A DNA stretch of 40,000 nt from Stramonita haemastoma (GCA_030674155.1 JASPKP010000079.1:15001-55000); one strand, 5' to 3'; shown: positions 24,261-37,866, counted from the stretch's first letter. A program made the numbers and translations. The notes: generated by a model from the sequence alone, not told the origin.

Positions 24261-24744
24261 TGAACAGATCATGTGATGTCTGTGGCAAAATGTCTTTCCA
24301 AAAGACTACCTCGGTTATCTATAAAAAAGGATATAAAAAAAACCAACACTTTCTTGATAACAATTCTCGTACATGTATCTTTTGTGGCGATATCTTGCCT
24401 ATTATTGACAAAGCATCAACACTATAGGACAATTGCAATGATACAAATTTGAAGGTTTATTCACAGTTTATAAAAAGGAGCGATAAAGTTAGTATGGCTA
24501 AATTAAAGCATCTTGACCCTATAGCTGATTACAGTACAAGTCAATCAGTAAACTCACCTTCAGTGACAGGCTTGTTTTCCTACAAAGCTGTATGCATGCA
24601 AAATGTCACAAACAGAAATACTCCCCCAAAGATGGCTAATGCCTCAAAAATAATTAAACACAGGCACAATCTTGCTATCGTTTCCAAGAAAACGAATAAA
24701 CAAATAAATAAATAAATAAATGAAGAAATAAATAAATAAATAAG

Positions 24745-24775
<31 letters not shown>

Positions 24776-24837
24776 GGCAAATAAGGCCTAGAAACATGCT
24801 CTACAAGACAAGCTTTTTGTATTCAGGTGGTTTCTTT
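24261..24837. other. Non-coding part of segment A with TAAA repeats
   Basis: Unique AT-rich sequence followed by TAAA/TAAG repeats at 24699-24777. A minus-strand hydrophobic ORF and a donor-like GAAG|GTGAGT at 24552-24561 are noted in the findings but not called as an exon. Confidence 0.5.
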
Positions 24838-25053
24838 ATTTTATTTATTTATTCTTTTATATCGAAAATAAAGGAATAAGCACTCATGTGCTTTTTTTTT
24901 ACATCCATTCCCCGTGTTTATGCAGTTTTGTCAACCTTATCATCTGTTCTCACAGGCACACAATGGCCCACTCTTACGAAAAGGGGAACAGGATTTAACA
25001 TGTGTGCAAAGTGTTCTGCATGCGTTCACACACAGGGCCTTAGTTTATAGCAT
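24838..25053 (-). mobile_element. SINE (-), interrupted at its middle by LINE segment R1
   Basis: The 3' half of the SINE reads inward from the AAAT-type tail (CTTTTATATCGAAAATAAAG) and stops at TTTATAGCAT, where LINE sequence begins. The undisturbed version is in A3 at 35277-35590; the same broken version is in A2 at 30033-30248. Confidence 0.8.
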
Positions 25054-25071
25054 AAGTTCATATATACTATT

Positions 25072-27118
25072 ATGTTAAATGACTGGTATAGTCATTTCAA
25101 AAATGTCTTTGGAAATGATAACAATGATCACCAAGACATACCAGATTTTGATGAACATGAAGAACCAAATCATTTTTTAAACAGTGTTATAACAGAGGAG
25201 GAAGTACATCATGCTATAAAGAGACTAAAAAGTGGCAAGGCAACTGGACTTGATGAGGTATGTGCAGAAATGCTTAAGTCAAGTGGAAAAGATGTTGTAT
25301 TATTTTTGACAAAGTTGTTTAATAAGTTATTTGATAAAGGTGAGTATCCACAAGAATGGGCTAAAGCAATTGTTATACCTTTACATAAAAAGGGTGATAC
25401 AGAAAACATGGATAATTATAGGGGTGTTTCTCTACTTAGTATACTGTCTAAATGTTATACTAGTATTTTGAATTCTAGGTTGTATTTGTGGCTTGAAGAT
25501 AACATGCTGATTTCTGAATCCCAAGCTGGTTTTCGAAAACATTATTCCACTGTTGACCAGATTTTTACTCTCTATGCTACAGTCCAAAAATGTTTAAGTA
25601 AAAAGGGCCAAAAGTTATATGTTGCTTTCATAGATTTTAGAAAAGCATTTGACTCTGTCCACCATGGTAAACTTTTAGAATGTCTGAGAAACAACGGAAT
25701 AAAAGGAAAGTTTTTGTGTTCTTTGAGATCCATGTATAACTCTCTGCTGTCTTGTGTAAGGGTGAATTTTCAATTGTCTGACTTTTTTGCTTGTCCTGTT
25801 GGTGTCCGTCAAGGGTGTGTATTAAGCCCTAACCTGTTTTCGTTGTTTATCAACCAGCTAGCTGATTATATTTCATTAAATGGAAAACATGGTATTCAAA
25901 TGTTACCCGAACTTACTGATCTATTCCTATTACTTTTTGCTGATGATGTTGTTTTACTGTCAAATACCCCTTCAGGTCTTCAAAATCAGTTAAATTGTCT
26001 TAAGGTTTGTTGTGAGAATTTGAAACTAAATGTAAATAAGGATAAAACTAAAATTATGGTTTTTCGTAAAGGTGGCTTTCTCAGTGAAAAAGAAAAATGG
26101 TTCTTTGATAATGTTGCACTAGAAGTTGTAAATGAATATTGTTATCTGGGTTTCACTTTTACTACTAAAATTAGTGCTACACGAGGAACAAAGCATCTGG
26201 TGACAAAGGGAAAAAAAAGCACTTCTGAGTGTGAATAAAATTTTCAAAACATATTTGGACATGTCTCCAAGCACATTCTTTAAGATTTTTGACACGAAAA
26301 TACAGCCAGTTCTACTGTACTCATCTGAAATTTGGGGTTTGCATCGTTTGAATGATATTGAGAAAGTGCACCTCAGGGCATGTAAGAGGTTTTTAGGCGT
26401 TCCAACACGCACTCCGAACAAAATGGTGTATGGTGATTTGGGGCGCTATCCCTTGTATATTAATTCTTATATGAATTCATTAAGATACTGGTTTAAACTG
26501 TTAGCAATGGAACAACAAAGACTGCCACATCAAGCTTACAAAATGTTAATGTGTCAAGATGAAAAGGGAAAAGACTGTTGGGTGTCACAGATACGAATGA
26601 TTCTTTGTGTAACAGGATTTACTGTAGTTTGGCTGCACCAGGGTGTTGGCAATGTGAAAACTTTTCTTAATATTTTCAAACAGCGTCTGATTGACATGTT
26701 CATACAGGAATGGTCTGGGGCATTGAGAGACAGAGATACATACAGGCAGTACCGATTGTTGAAAACAGTTTTTGAGAGGGAGAAATATCTAACGACTATT
26801 GATGTATACTGCTTCAGAGTTGCACTCACACAGATAAGATTTGGTGTTTTACCCATTAACAATAACATGCATCGCTACAGTGAATCATATCAAAAGAAAT
26901 CATGTCCATTTTGTACATCTAGTGTTGAAAATGAAACGCATTTTTTGTATGAATGTCAGATGTATTCAGATATACGATCAAAATTTTTAAGAGACTCAGT
27001 TCAGCTACCATTCTCAATACTGCTTCAACTACAAAGTGAGCAGCACAAAGAGAATTTGTCTAGGTTCATATTCCATGGCATTAAAAAACGATCTAGAATT
27101 GTAACAGATGAGGTTTGA
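25072..27118 (+). pseudogene. Reverse transcriptase of non-LTR retrotransposon R1 (one frameshift)
   Basis: The first frame (25072-26238) carries the RT core: KSGKATGLDEVCAEMLK near residue 54, FIDFRKAFDSVHH near 187, VGVRQGCVLSPNLF near 243, and the catalytic LFADDVVLL near 288. The second frame (26231-27118) continues with NKIFKTYLDMSPSTFFKIFD and ends with a zinc-knuckle-like CPFCTSSVENETHFLYEC, typical of non-LTR C-termini. The break is an 8-A run at 26211-26218; copy R2 has 7 A there and stays in frame. The apparent Met start is incidental, because the N-terminal endonuclease is missing. RNA-templated DNA synthesis is the family function; this copy could not supply it as read. The clade (CR1/Daphne/Nimb-like) is not resolved. 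Confidence 0.88.
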
Positions 27119-27182
27119 TGAAAGTATTCATTGTGTGGGCAGACCCAGTGAACCCTCACCCCCCACCCCATCCCTGTCTTGT

Positions 27183-27412
27183 TTTGGTTGCATGGACGTA
27201 AAAGTAATGCTGTAGATGCCATGGCATATGACTGTCTATCAGAATCAGGTGATTGAGGTTTCAACTCATTTGTGCAATTTCCTGATTGAGTTGGTTTTTT
27301 CCATGACAATTTTTTCCTGCTGGTTTTGATGTTTATGTGGCATATTCTACAGATTTATGACGGAATATCTATAATGTCAGAGGTGATGTAATTACTGAGG
27401 ATGTGCTGTACT
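27183..27412 (+). repeat. Diverged direct duplication, first copy (partner 27664-27930)
   Basis: TTGGTTGCATGGACGTAAAA to GAGGATGTGCTGTAC aligns with TTGGTTGTATAGACGTAAAA to GATGATGAGCTGTAC in the partner. Both end in an exon-like stretch after a CAG. This copy encodes IYNVRGDVITEDVLY but has an in-frame TGA just before it. Confidence 0.7.
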
Positions 27413-27663
<251 letters not shown>

Positions 27664-27930
27664 AATCTGTTTGGTTGTATAGACGTAAAAAGTAATATTG
27701 TACTTGTAATGACACTATGATCTCTGATCGAAATGAAGTGATTGAGGTTTATCATTCCGACTCATTAACGCAATTCCATGGTTGACTTGTTTGTACTATG
27801 ATACTTCTTCCTGTGTGGTTTTTTTTGATGTGTTATTAATTGTGTTATTGTGTTATTATTTTGCAGATCTGCAATCAGATGTCTATGATACCAGAGGCGA
27901 TGAAATTACTGATGATGAGCTGTACACACA
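27664..27930 (+). repeat. Diverged direct duplication, second copy, with exon-like 3' end
   Basis: It contains TTGTGTTATTATTTTGCAG at 27848-27866, a good acceptor-like site, followed by an open stretch reading LQSDVYDTRGDEITDDELY in the phase-1 frame. It then runs into (CA)n with no clear donor. The peptide resembles a tyrosine-containing cytoplasmic tail, but no gene structure around it is established. Confidence 0.6.
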
Positions 27931-27936
27931 CACACA

Positions 27937-27986
<50 letters not shown>

Positions 27987-28021
27987 CCTCTCTCTTATCT
28001 CTGTTTCTCTGTCTCTGTCTC

Positions 28022-28097
<76 letters not shown>

Positions 28098-28132
28098 CTC
28101 CCCTCTCTCTCTCTCTCTCTTCTCTCTCTCTT
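27924..28132. repeat. (CA)n-(CT)n microsatellite within R1
   Basis: CA tract followed by CT tract with TCTG interruptions. Confidence 0.95.
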
Positions 28133-28369
28133 CAATTGTTTGACAACTTTCAGACATCGTAAAGTTTGAATGTCAGTATATTTGAATATGTTATGTTATT
28201 ATATGTTTTCTTTATCACACCATGTTTTGTAAGCTTAAATTTTGTTGTAAATTTGACATTACTGACAAGCATGTCTCCTGCAGCCCCCCACCCCCTCCAT
28301 TTTTTTTCTTCTTCATGTGTTTGTATAATGGCCTGTGGCCGATGTACAATAAACATCCGAGTTCCGAGT

Positions 28370-28373
<4 letters not shown>

Positions 28374-28432
<59 letters not shown>
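28374..28432. repeat. (CT)n at the R1/A2 junction
   Basis: Pure CT tract between the CCGAGTT tail of R1 and the first base of A2. It is equivalent to the (CT)n before A1 and A3. Confidence 0.95.
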
Positions 28433-28438
<6 letters not shown>

Positions 28439-29069
28439 AATTTACAAAAGTGTATTTACAAAACTGCATACACACGGGGACCGGATGAAAAAAAGCACAT
28501 GATTGCTTATTCTGTTATCCTCGATATAAAAGAATAAATAAATAAATAAATAAATAGATAAATCTCTCTCTCACGCATCTTTTAACATTGAACACAGTGA
28601 TCACAGGAATCCCAGGATAGTCTAGTGGTCAGAACATTGCGCTCGCAATTTGACGACCCGAGTTCGACTCCCGTTCGAGGGTTGTTTTCCACTGGAGTTA
28701 ACATCAGTGCTGACTCCACTCTGCCCCAAAGTCTTTCGGATGAGACTGTAAACCTAGGCCCAGTGTGCGAACGCACGCAGAACATCTTGCACACACATTA
28801 AATCGTGTTCCTCTTTTCGTAAGAGTAGGCCATTGTGTGCCGGTTGGAACAGATGACAAGATTTACAAAACTGCATACACACGGGGACTGGATGAAACAA
28901 GCACATGAGCGCTTATTCCATTATCCTCGATATAAAAGAATGAAGAAATAAATATTAAAAAATAAATAAATGATTAAGTAGATAAATAAGTAAGTGAATA
29001 ATAAATAAATAAATAAATAAATAAATAGATAAATAAATAAATCAAATTAAAAAAATCACTGGCCCTTAC

Positions 29070-29132
29070 CTGAATCACCCGTAGCTGTTTCAGAGCTTTG
29101 CGTTCCTGACTCAAGATTGGGAATGAAGGATC
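29070..29132 (-). CDS. Receptor stalk exon, copy 2 (21 residues)
   Basis: Same splice sites and 63-bp phase 1-1 structure as copy 1. It encodes SFIPNLESGTQSSETATGDS between split Gly codons. Intact acceptor, donor and frame mean it could be included, skipped, or used with its neighbours without altering downstream reading. Whether it is used in mRNA cannot be told from sequence. Confidence 0.65.
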
Positions 29133-29265
29133 CTTACAAGGACAAGAAATAGAAACAGAACAAAGAGCCAATTAGACATACATGTTGAGCTACACATGTT
29201 GCAAATCTGTCACACCACTGCCACTAACTAGTCAATGCCTCATACATTGTTTTCTTTTCAAAATG

Positions 29266-29296
<31 letters not shown>

Positions 29297-30266
29297 TTCT
29301 TCTTCTTCTTCTTCTTCTTCTTCAAACGCTAAGATCAGACAGAAATTATTGTTATCTGCCATATAAGCAAAAATGTGACTCTCCATCACGAAATGAGTTG
29401 CCTTGCACCTCACCCATAAAATGCTATGTGTCACTGCTGACAACAATTGGACTTGAACAGATCATGTGATATCTGTGGCAAAATGTCTCTCCAAAAGACT
29501 ACCTCGGTTATCTATAAAAAAAAAAGGATATAAAAAACCCAACACTTTCTTGATAACAATTCTCGTACATGTATCTTTTGTGGCGATATCTTGCCTATTA
29601 TTGACAAAGCATCAACACTATAGGACAATTGCAATGATACAAATTTGAAGGTTTATTCACAGTTTATAAAAAGGAGCGATAAAGTTAGTATGGCTAAATT
29701 AAAGCATCTTGACCCTATAGCTGATTACAGTACAAGTCAATCAGTAAACTCACCTTCAGTGACAGGCTTGTTTTCCTACAAAGCTGTATGCATGCAAAAT
29801 GTCACAAACAGAAATACTCCCCCAAAGATGGATAATGCCTCAAAAATAATTAAACACAGGCACAATCTTGCTATCGTTTCCAAGAAAACGAATAAACAAA
29901 TAAATAAATAAATAAATGAAGAAATAAATAAATAAATAAATAAGTAAATAAATAAATAAATAAATAAATAAGGCAAATAAGGCTAGAAACATGCTCTACA
30001 AGACAAGCTTTTTGTATTCAGGTGGTTTCTTTATTTTATTTATTTATTCTTTTATATCGAAAATAAAGGAATAAGCACTCATGTGCTTTTTTTTTACATC
30101 CATTCCCCGTGTTTATGCAGTTTTGTCAACCTTATCATCTGTTCTCACAGGCACACAATGGCCTACTCTTACGAAAAGGGGAACAGGATTTAACATGTGT
30201 GCAAAGTGTTCTGCATGCGTTCACACACAGGGCCTTAGTTTATAGCATAAGTTCATATATACTATT

Positions 30267-32312
30267 ATGTTAAATGACTGGTATAGTCATTTCAAAAATG
30301 TCTTTGGAAATGATAACAATGATCACCAAGACATACCAGATTTTGATGAACATGAAGAACCAAATCATTTTTTAAACAGTGTTATAACAGAGGAGGAAGT
30401 ACATCATGCTATAAAGAGACTAAAAAGTGGCAAGGCAACTGGACTTGATGAGGTATGTGCAGAAATGCTTAAGTCAAGTGGAAAAGATGTTGTATTATTT
30501 TTGACAAAGTTGTTTAATAAGTTATTTGATAAAGGTGAGTATCCACAAGAATGGGCTAAAGCAATTGTTATACCTTTACATAAAAAGGGTGATACAGAAA
30601 ACATGGATAATTATAGGGGTGTTTCTCTACTTAGTATACTGTCTAAATGTTATACTAGTATTTTGAATTCTAGGTTGTATTTGTGGCTTGAAGATAACAT
30701 GCTGATTCTGAATCCCAAGCTGGTTTTCGAAAACATTATTCCACTGTTGACCAGATTTTTACTCTCTATGCTACAGTCCAAAAATGTTTAAGTAAAAAGG
30801 GCCAAAAGTTATATGTTGCTTTCATAGATTTTAGAAAAGCATTTGACTCTGTCCACCATGGTAAACTTTTAGAATGTCTGAGAAACAACGGAATAAAAGG
30901 AAAGTTTTTGTGTTCTTTGAGATCCATGTATAACTCTCTGCCGTCTTGTGTAAGGGTGAATTTTCAATTGTCTGACTTTTTTGCTTGTCCTGTTGGTGTC
31001 CGTCAAGGGTGTGTATTAAGCCCTAACCTGTTTTTCGTTGTTATCAACCAGCTAGCTGATTATATTTCATTAAATGGAAAACATGGTATTCAAATGTTAC
31101 CCGAACTTACTGATCTATTCCTATTACTTTTTGCTGATGATGTTGTTTTACTGTCAAATACCCCTTCAGGTCTTCAAAATCAGTTAAATTGTCTTAAGGT
31201 TTGTTGTGAGAATTTGAAACTAAATGTAAATAAGGATAAAACTAAAATTATGGTTTTTCGTAAAAGGTGGCTTTCTCGGTGAAAAAGAAAAATGGTTCTT
31301 TGATAATGTTGCACTAGAAGTTGTAAATGAATATTGTTATCTGGGTTTCACTTTTACTACTAAAATTAGTGCTACACGAGGAACAAAGCATCTGGTGACA
31401 AAGGGAAAAAAAGCACTTCTGAGTGTGAATAAAATTTTCAAAACATATTTGGACATGTCTCCAAGCACATTCTTTAAGATTTTTGACACGAAAATACAGC
31501 CAGTTCTACTGTACTCATCTGAAATTTGGGGTTTGCATCGTTTGAATGATATTGAGAAAGTGCACCTCAGGGCATGTAAGAGGTTTTTAGGCGTTCCAAC
31601 ACGCACTCCGAACAAAATGGTGTATGGTGATTTGGGGCGCTATCCCTTGTATATTAATTCTTATATGAATTCATTAAGATACTGGTTTAAACTGTTAGCA
31701 ATGGAACAACAAAGACTGCCACATGAAGCTAACAAAATGTTAATGTGTCAAGATGAAAAGGGAAAAGACTGTTGGGTGTCACAGATACGAATGATTCTTT
31801 GTGTAACAGGATTTACTGTAGTTTGGCTGCACCAGGGTGTTGGCAATGTGAAAACTTTTCTTAATATTTTCAAACAGCGTCTGATTGACATGTTCATACA
31901 GGAATGGTCTGGGGCATTGAGAGACAGAGATACATACAGGCAGTACCGATCGTTCAAAACAGTTTTTGAGAGGGAGAAATATCTAACGACTATTGATGTA
32001 TACTGCTTCAGAGTTGCACTCACACAGATAAGATTTGGTGTTTTACCCATTAACAATAACATGCATCGCTACAGTGAATCATATCAAAAGAAATCATGTC
32101 CATTTTGTACATCTAGTGTTGAAAATGAAACGCATTTTTTGTATGAATGTCAGATGTATTCAGATATACGATCAAAATTTTTAAGAGACTCAGTTCAGCT
32201 ACCATTCTCAATACTGCTTCAACTACAAAGTGAGCAGCACAAAGAGAATTTGTCTAGGTTCATATTCCATGGCATTAAAAAACGATCTAGAATTGTAACA
32301 GATGAGGTTTGA
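30267..32312 (+). pseudogene. Reverse transcriptase of R2 (two net frameshifts)
   Basis: Same protein as R1, but broken at different places. One T is lost at about 30705 (CTGATTCTG against CTGATTTCTG), and one A is gained at about 31262 (CGTAAAAGG against CGTAAAGG). In between, a compensated +T/-T pair at 31031-31042 changes four residues. The C-terminal frame (31395-32312) is open and crosses the 7-A run that breaks R1. All lesions are single-base homopolymer changes, so some may be sequencing errors; as written the gene is non-functional. Confidence 0.88.
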
Positions 32313-32603
32313 TGAAAGTATTCATTGTGTGGGCAGACCCAGTGAACCCTCACCCCCCACCCCATCCCTGTCTTGTTTTGGTTGCATGGACGTAAAAGTA
32401 ATGCTGTAGATGCCATGGCATATGACTGTCTATCAGAATCAGGTGATTGAGGTTTCAACTCATTTGTGCAATTTCCTGATTGAGTTGGTTTTTTCCATGA
32501 CAATTTTTTCCTGCTGGTTTTGATGTTTATGTGGCATATTCTACAGATTTATGACGGAATATCTATAATGTCAGAGGTGATGTAATTACTGAGGATGTGC
32601 TGT

Positions 32604-32855
<252 letters not shown>

Positions 32856-33115
32856 TGAATCTGTTTGGTTGTATAGACGTAAAAAGTAATATTGTACTTG
32901 TAATGACACTATGATCTCTGATCGAAATGAAGTGATTGAGGTTTATCATTCCGACTCATTAACGCAATTCCATGGTTGACTTGTTTGTACTATGATACTT
33001 CTTCCTGTGTGGTTTTTTTTGATGTGTTATTAATTGTGTTATTGTGTTATTATTTTGCAGATCTGCAATCAGATGTCTATGATACCAGAGGCGATGAAAT
33101 TACTGATGATGAGCT

Positions 33116-33117
<2 letters not shown>

Positions 33118-33194
<77 letters not shown>

Positions 33195-33241
33195 CTCTCT
33201 TATCTCTGTTTCTCTGTCTCTGTCTCTCTCTCTGTCTCTCA

Positions 33242-33303
<62 letters not shown>

Positions 33304-33308
33304 TCTCT
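33118..33308. repeat. (CA)n-(CT)n microsatellite within R2
   Basis: Counterpart of 27924-28132. Confidence 0.95.
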
Positions 33309-33554
33309 CTCAATGTGTTTGACAACTTTCAGACATCGTAAAGTTTGAATGTCAGTATATTTGAATATGTTATGTTATTATATGTTTTCTTTATCACACC
33401 ATGTTTTGTAAGCTTAAATTTTGTTGTAAATTTGACATTACTGACAAGCATGGTCTCCTGCAGCCCCCCACCCCCTCCATTTTTTTCTTCTCTCATGTGT
33501 TTGTATAATGGCCTGTGGCCGATGTACAATAAACATCCGAGTTCCGAGTTCCGA

Positions 33555-33558
<4 letters not shown>

Positions 33559-33627
<69 letters not shown>
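33559..33627. repeat. (CT)n at the R2/A3 junction
   Basis: Pure CT tract of about 70 bp after the CCGAGTT tail of R2. Confidence 0.95.
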
Positions 33628-33629
<2 letters not shown>

Positions 33630-34196
33630 ACAAAATTTACAAAAGTGTATTTACAAAACTGCATACACACGGGGACCGGATGAAAAAAAGCACATGATTG
33701 CTTATTCTGTTATCCTCGATATAAAAGAATAAATAAATAAATAAATAAATAGATAAATCTCTCTCTCACGCATCTTTTAACATTGAACACAGTGATCACA
33801 GGAATCCCAGGATAGTCTAGTGGTCAGAACATTGCGCTCGCAATTTGACGACCCGAGTTCGACTCCCGTTCGAGGGTTGTTTTCCACTGGAGTTAACATC
33901 AGTGCTGACTCCACTCTGCCCCAAAGTCTTTCGGATGAGACTGTAAACCTAGGCCCAGTGTGCGAACGCACGCAGAACATCTTGCACACACATTAAATCG
34001 TGTTCCTCTTTTCGTAAGAGTAGGCCATTGTGTGCCGGTTGGAACAGATGACAAGATTTACAAAACTGCATACACACGGGGACTGGATGAAACAAGCACA
34101 TGAGCGCTTATTCCATTATCCTCGATATAAAAGAATGAAGAAATAAATATTAAAAAATAAATAAATGATTAAGTAGATAAATAAGTAAGTGAATAA

Positions 34197-34227
<31 letters not shown>

Positions 34228-34468
34228 ATAGATAAATAAATAAATCAAATTAAAAAAATCACTGGCCCTTACCTGAATCACCCGTAGCTGTTTCAGAGCT
34301 TTGCGTTCCTGACTCAAGATTGGGAATGAAGGATCCTTACAAGGACAAGAAATAGAAACAGAACAAAGAGCCAATTAGACATACATGTTGAGCTACACAT
34401 GTTGCAAATCTGTCACACCACTGCCACTAACTAGTCAATGCCTCATACATTGTTTTCTTTTCAAAATG

Positions 34469-34499
<31 letters not shown>

Positions 34500-34510
34500 T
34501 TCTTCTTCTT

Positions 34511-34558
<48 letters not shown>

Positions 34559-35188
34559 TTCTTCTTCTTCTTCAAACGCTAAGATCAGACAGAAATTATT
34601 GTTATCTGCCATATAAGCAAAAATGTGACTCTCCATCACGAAATGAGTTGCCTTGCACCTCACCCATAAAATGCTATGTGTCACTGCTGACAACAATTTG
34701 ACTTGAACAGATCATGTGATGTCTGTGGCAAAATGTCTCTCCAAAAGACTACCTCGGTTATCTATAAAAAAGGATATAAAAAAACCCAACACTTTCTTGA
34801 TAACAATTCTCGTACATGTATCTTTTGTGGCCTATATCTTGCCTATTATTGACAAAGCATCAACACTATAGGACAATTGCAATGATACAAATTTGAAGGT
34901 TTATTCACAGTTTATAAAAAGGAGCGATAAAGTTAGTATGGCTAAATTAAAGCATCTTGACCCTATAGCTGATTACAGTACAAGTCAATCAGTAAACTCA
35001 CCTTCAGTGACAGGCTTGTTTTCCTACAAAGCTGTATGCATGCAAAATGTCACAAACAGAAATACTCCCCCAAAGATGGATAATGCCTAAAAAATAATTA
35101 AACACAGGCACAATCTTGCTATCGTTTCCAAGAAAACGAATAAACAAATAAATAAATAAATAAATGAAGAAATAAATAAATAAATAAG

Positions 35189-35219
<31 letters not shown>

Positions 35220-35497
35220 GGCAAATAAGGCCTAGAAACATGCTCTACAAGACAAGCTTTTTGTATTCAGGTGGTTTCTTTATTTTATTTATTTATTCTT
35301 TTATATCGAAAATAAAGGAATAAGCACTCATGTGCTTTTTTTTTACATCCATTCCCCGTGTTTATGCAGTTTTGTCAACCTTATCATCTGTTCTCACAGG
35401 CACACAATGGCCCACTCTTACGAAAAGGGGAACAGGATTTAACATGTGTGCAAAGTGTTCTGCATGCGTTCACACACAGGGCCTTAGTTTATAGCAT
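33628..35497. repeat. Third copy of segment A (A3), without the LINE
   Basis: Collinear with A1 and A2 up to TTTATAGCAT at 35497. It then continues into the remainder of the SINE instead of into R. It marks the right end of the tandem structure and gives the uninterrupted sequence at the A/R junction. Confidence 0.92.
34273..34335 (-). CDS. Receptor stalk exon, copy 3 (21 residues; first in transcription order)
   Basis: Identical in coding sequence to copy 2 (SFIPNLESGTQSSETATGDS), with the same strong acceptor and GTAAGG donor. It is the nearest stalk copy to the Ig exon at 37114-37320, whose final single base joins its first two bases to give Gly. The original copy cannot be identified with certainty; A3 is a good candidate because its flank is uninterrupted. 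Confidence 0.65.
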
Positions 35498-35590
35498 CAT
35501 CCGAAGGATTTTTGAAGAGAGTGGAGACAGTACTGATGATAACTCCAGGGGAAAAATCCCTTCGAATGGGAATCGAACCTGGATCACTTA
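35277..35590 (-). mobile_element. SINE (-), near full length, in and beyond A3
   Basis: The unbroken form of the SINE that is cut at 25053 and 30248. On the minus strand it has a box B GGTTCGATTCCC (about 35568-35579), GGAGTTATCATCAGTACTGT and TCCTTCGGATGATGCTATAA. The tRNA-like head upstream of box B is poorly preserved. Confidence 0.75.
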
Positions 35591-35715
35591 TGAAGTAATC
35601 TCCCAAGAGATCTAACAAAAAATGTCATTAGCAAAATCTTATCAGAAAACACTTTAAAAACTATCTTTATAAGAAATAAATGTACAGAAAACGACCTTAA
35701 ATTCTCACTCCTCAT

Positions 35716-36205
<490 letters not shown>

Positions 36206-36389
36206 CTATGTGTTGAATGTTGAATTGCTTCGTTGTTTCATCAAAGTTTAGTTATCATCATTGATATCGTTGGCTGTAGTAATGTTATTGTTGTTGATAT
36301 CGTCATCGTTGTAATCGTTTAAGGGGTTTGCTATTTTCGTTTCTGTATGTATTTTGCCCTGATATAGTGGATGGTTTGACATAAAAAGC
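36206..36389. other. Intron sequence, nothing recognised
   Basis: Short unique stretch between the GT array and a SINE. Confidence 0.5.
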
Positions 36390-36402
36390 ATCTGTTTTGC
36401 TT

Positions 36403-36698
36403 AAAAGTTAGTTAAAGTCTGTCCCGAGCCTAAGGCTCATCAGGCCGGTGCTTATCCGGCCCGGTTTCTGTGGCGTTAAGCAACTGAGTCATAGACTCCC
36501 CCCTGGATAGGACGCCAGTCTATTGCAGGGTTAACCCCCAACACAAGGTTAATACCCCTTTTACACCTGGGTGGGGTGAGAAAATAGCCGTAAAGTGCCT
36601 TTTCCAAGAGCACAACGCCATAGCCGAAAGCTGGGATCGAACCCGCAACCTTTAGGTTACGAGTCCAACGCCCTAACCACTAGACTACAACGGCGGCT
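36403..36698 (-). mobile_element. tRNA-derived SINE (-), second family, with perfect 13-bp TSD
   Basis: Flanked on both sides by ATCTGTTTTGCTT (36390-36402 and 36699-36711), a perfect target-site duplication, so the ends are exact. On the minus strand the head is GCCGCCGTTGTAGTCTAGTGG (box A), with an anticodon-like loop ACTCGTAAC and box B GCGGGTTCGATCCCAGC; about 75 bases fold as a tRNA-like head. The body includes TTGGAAAAGGCACTTTACGG and GACTGGCGTCCTATCCAGG, motifs shared by SINEs of many animals. It differs from the SINE family at 18311. Confidence 0.85.
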
Positions 36699-36744
36699 AT
36701 CTGTTTTGCTTGTTCATTTTGAATTAAAAGTCTGACATTGACTT

Positions 36745-36830
36745 TGACTAACTAACTAAACTAACTGACAAACTAACTAACTATATTACTAACTATATAA
36801 CTAAATATATAACTAACTAACTGACTAATC
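36745..36830. repeat. (ACTA)n-like degenerate microsatellite
   Basis: Imperfect ACTAACTA units with ATATAACTA variants. Confidence 0.85.
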
Positions 36831-36854
36831 AACAAAGACAATCCCCTCCCTCGC

Positions 36855-36858
<4 letters not shown>

Positions 36859-36948
<90 letters not shown>
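36859..36948. repeat. (AC)n microsatellite
   Basis: About 45 pure AC units. Confidence 0.97.
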
Positions 36949-37113
36949 TCTGAGAAATGAAACGCATCTTAAATTGTTAACCTCGTTATTATCTATGTTG
37001 TAGGAAAATGTGTTTTTTTTTTCAAATTTGCATTTGTTCATTCATGTACTCATCCACTTATTCATCTCTTCTTAATACTTTTTTTTAATTATATATCTTG
37101 AAGATACACTTAC

Positions 37114-37320
37114 CTGTAACCTGAAAAGTGCAAAGCTCAAAAGCATAAATTCCATTGGCATCAATCAAATCACATCGATATCTTCCCTCGTGCTCTGTGG
37201 TCAGGTTAGTTATTGTGACCGTCATGGATTTTCCTGTGGTTTGGGAGATCTTGTAGCCCTGTCTGACGTCGGTACACTGGTGAATATAACCCCACAGACA
37301 GTCCAGAATATGGCGGTCTG
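37114..37320 (-). CDS. Ig-domain exon (C-terminal half of an immunoglobulin fold) of the receptor
   Basis: The minus-strand donor GTTACAG|GTAAGT (donor bases 37108-37113) and acceptor TTGTGTTCCAG (37321 on) bound 207 bp: two bases, 68 codons, one base. It reads DRHILDCLWGYIHQCTDVRQ, then GYKISQTTGKSMTVTITNLT, then TEHEGRYRCDLIDANGIYAF, ending ELCTFQVT. MTVTITNL-EHEGRYRC is the Ig E-F strand signature (DxGxYxC type), with the conserved F-strand Cys. ILDCLW fits strand C with its Trp, so strands A-B and the partner Cys must be in an exon beyond this window. Extra Cys residues (DC, QC, LC) suggest additional disulfides. Phase 1 exit fits the stalk exons. An in-frame TGA just upstream shows the exon cannot extend further. 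The role is likely ligand or self recognition at the cell surface; the ligand is unknown. Confidence 0.75.
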
Positions 37321-37452
37321 CTGGAACACAACACGGTCAGTGCACTATTTAAAAAAAAAATATACCTCTTTTTGTCACAGCAGATTTCTCTGCGTGAAAT
37401 TCGGGCTGAACTTCCCGGGGAGAGTGTCTCGCCACAAGTGCAGTGCTTACCC

Positions 37453-37866
<414 letters not shown>

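Noticed and set aside
36620..36698. Possible tRNA-Thr-like gene on the minus strand
   Set aside because: The tRNA-like head is part of a SINE bounded by a 13-bp TSD.
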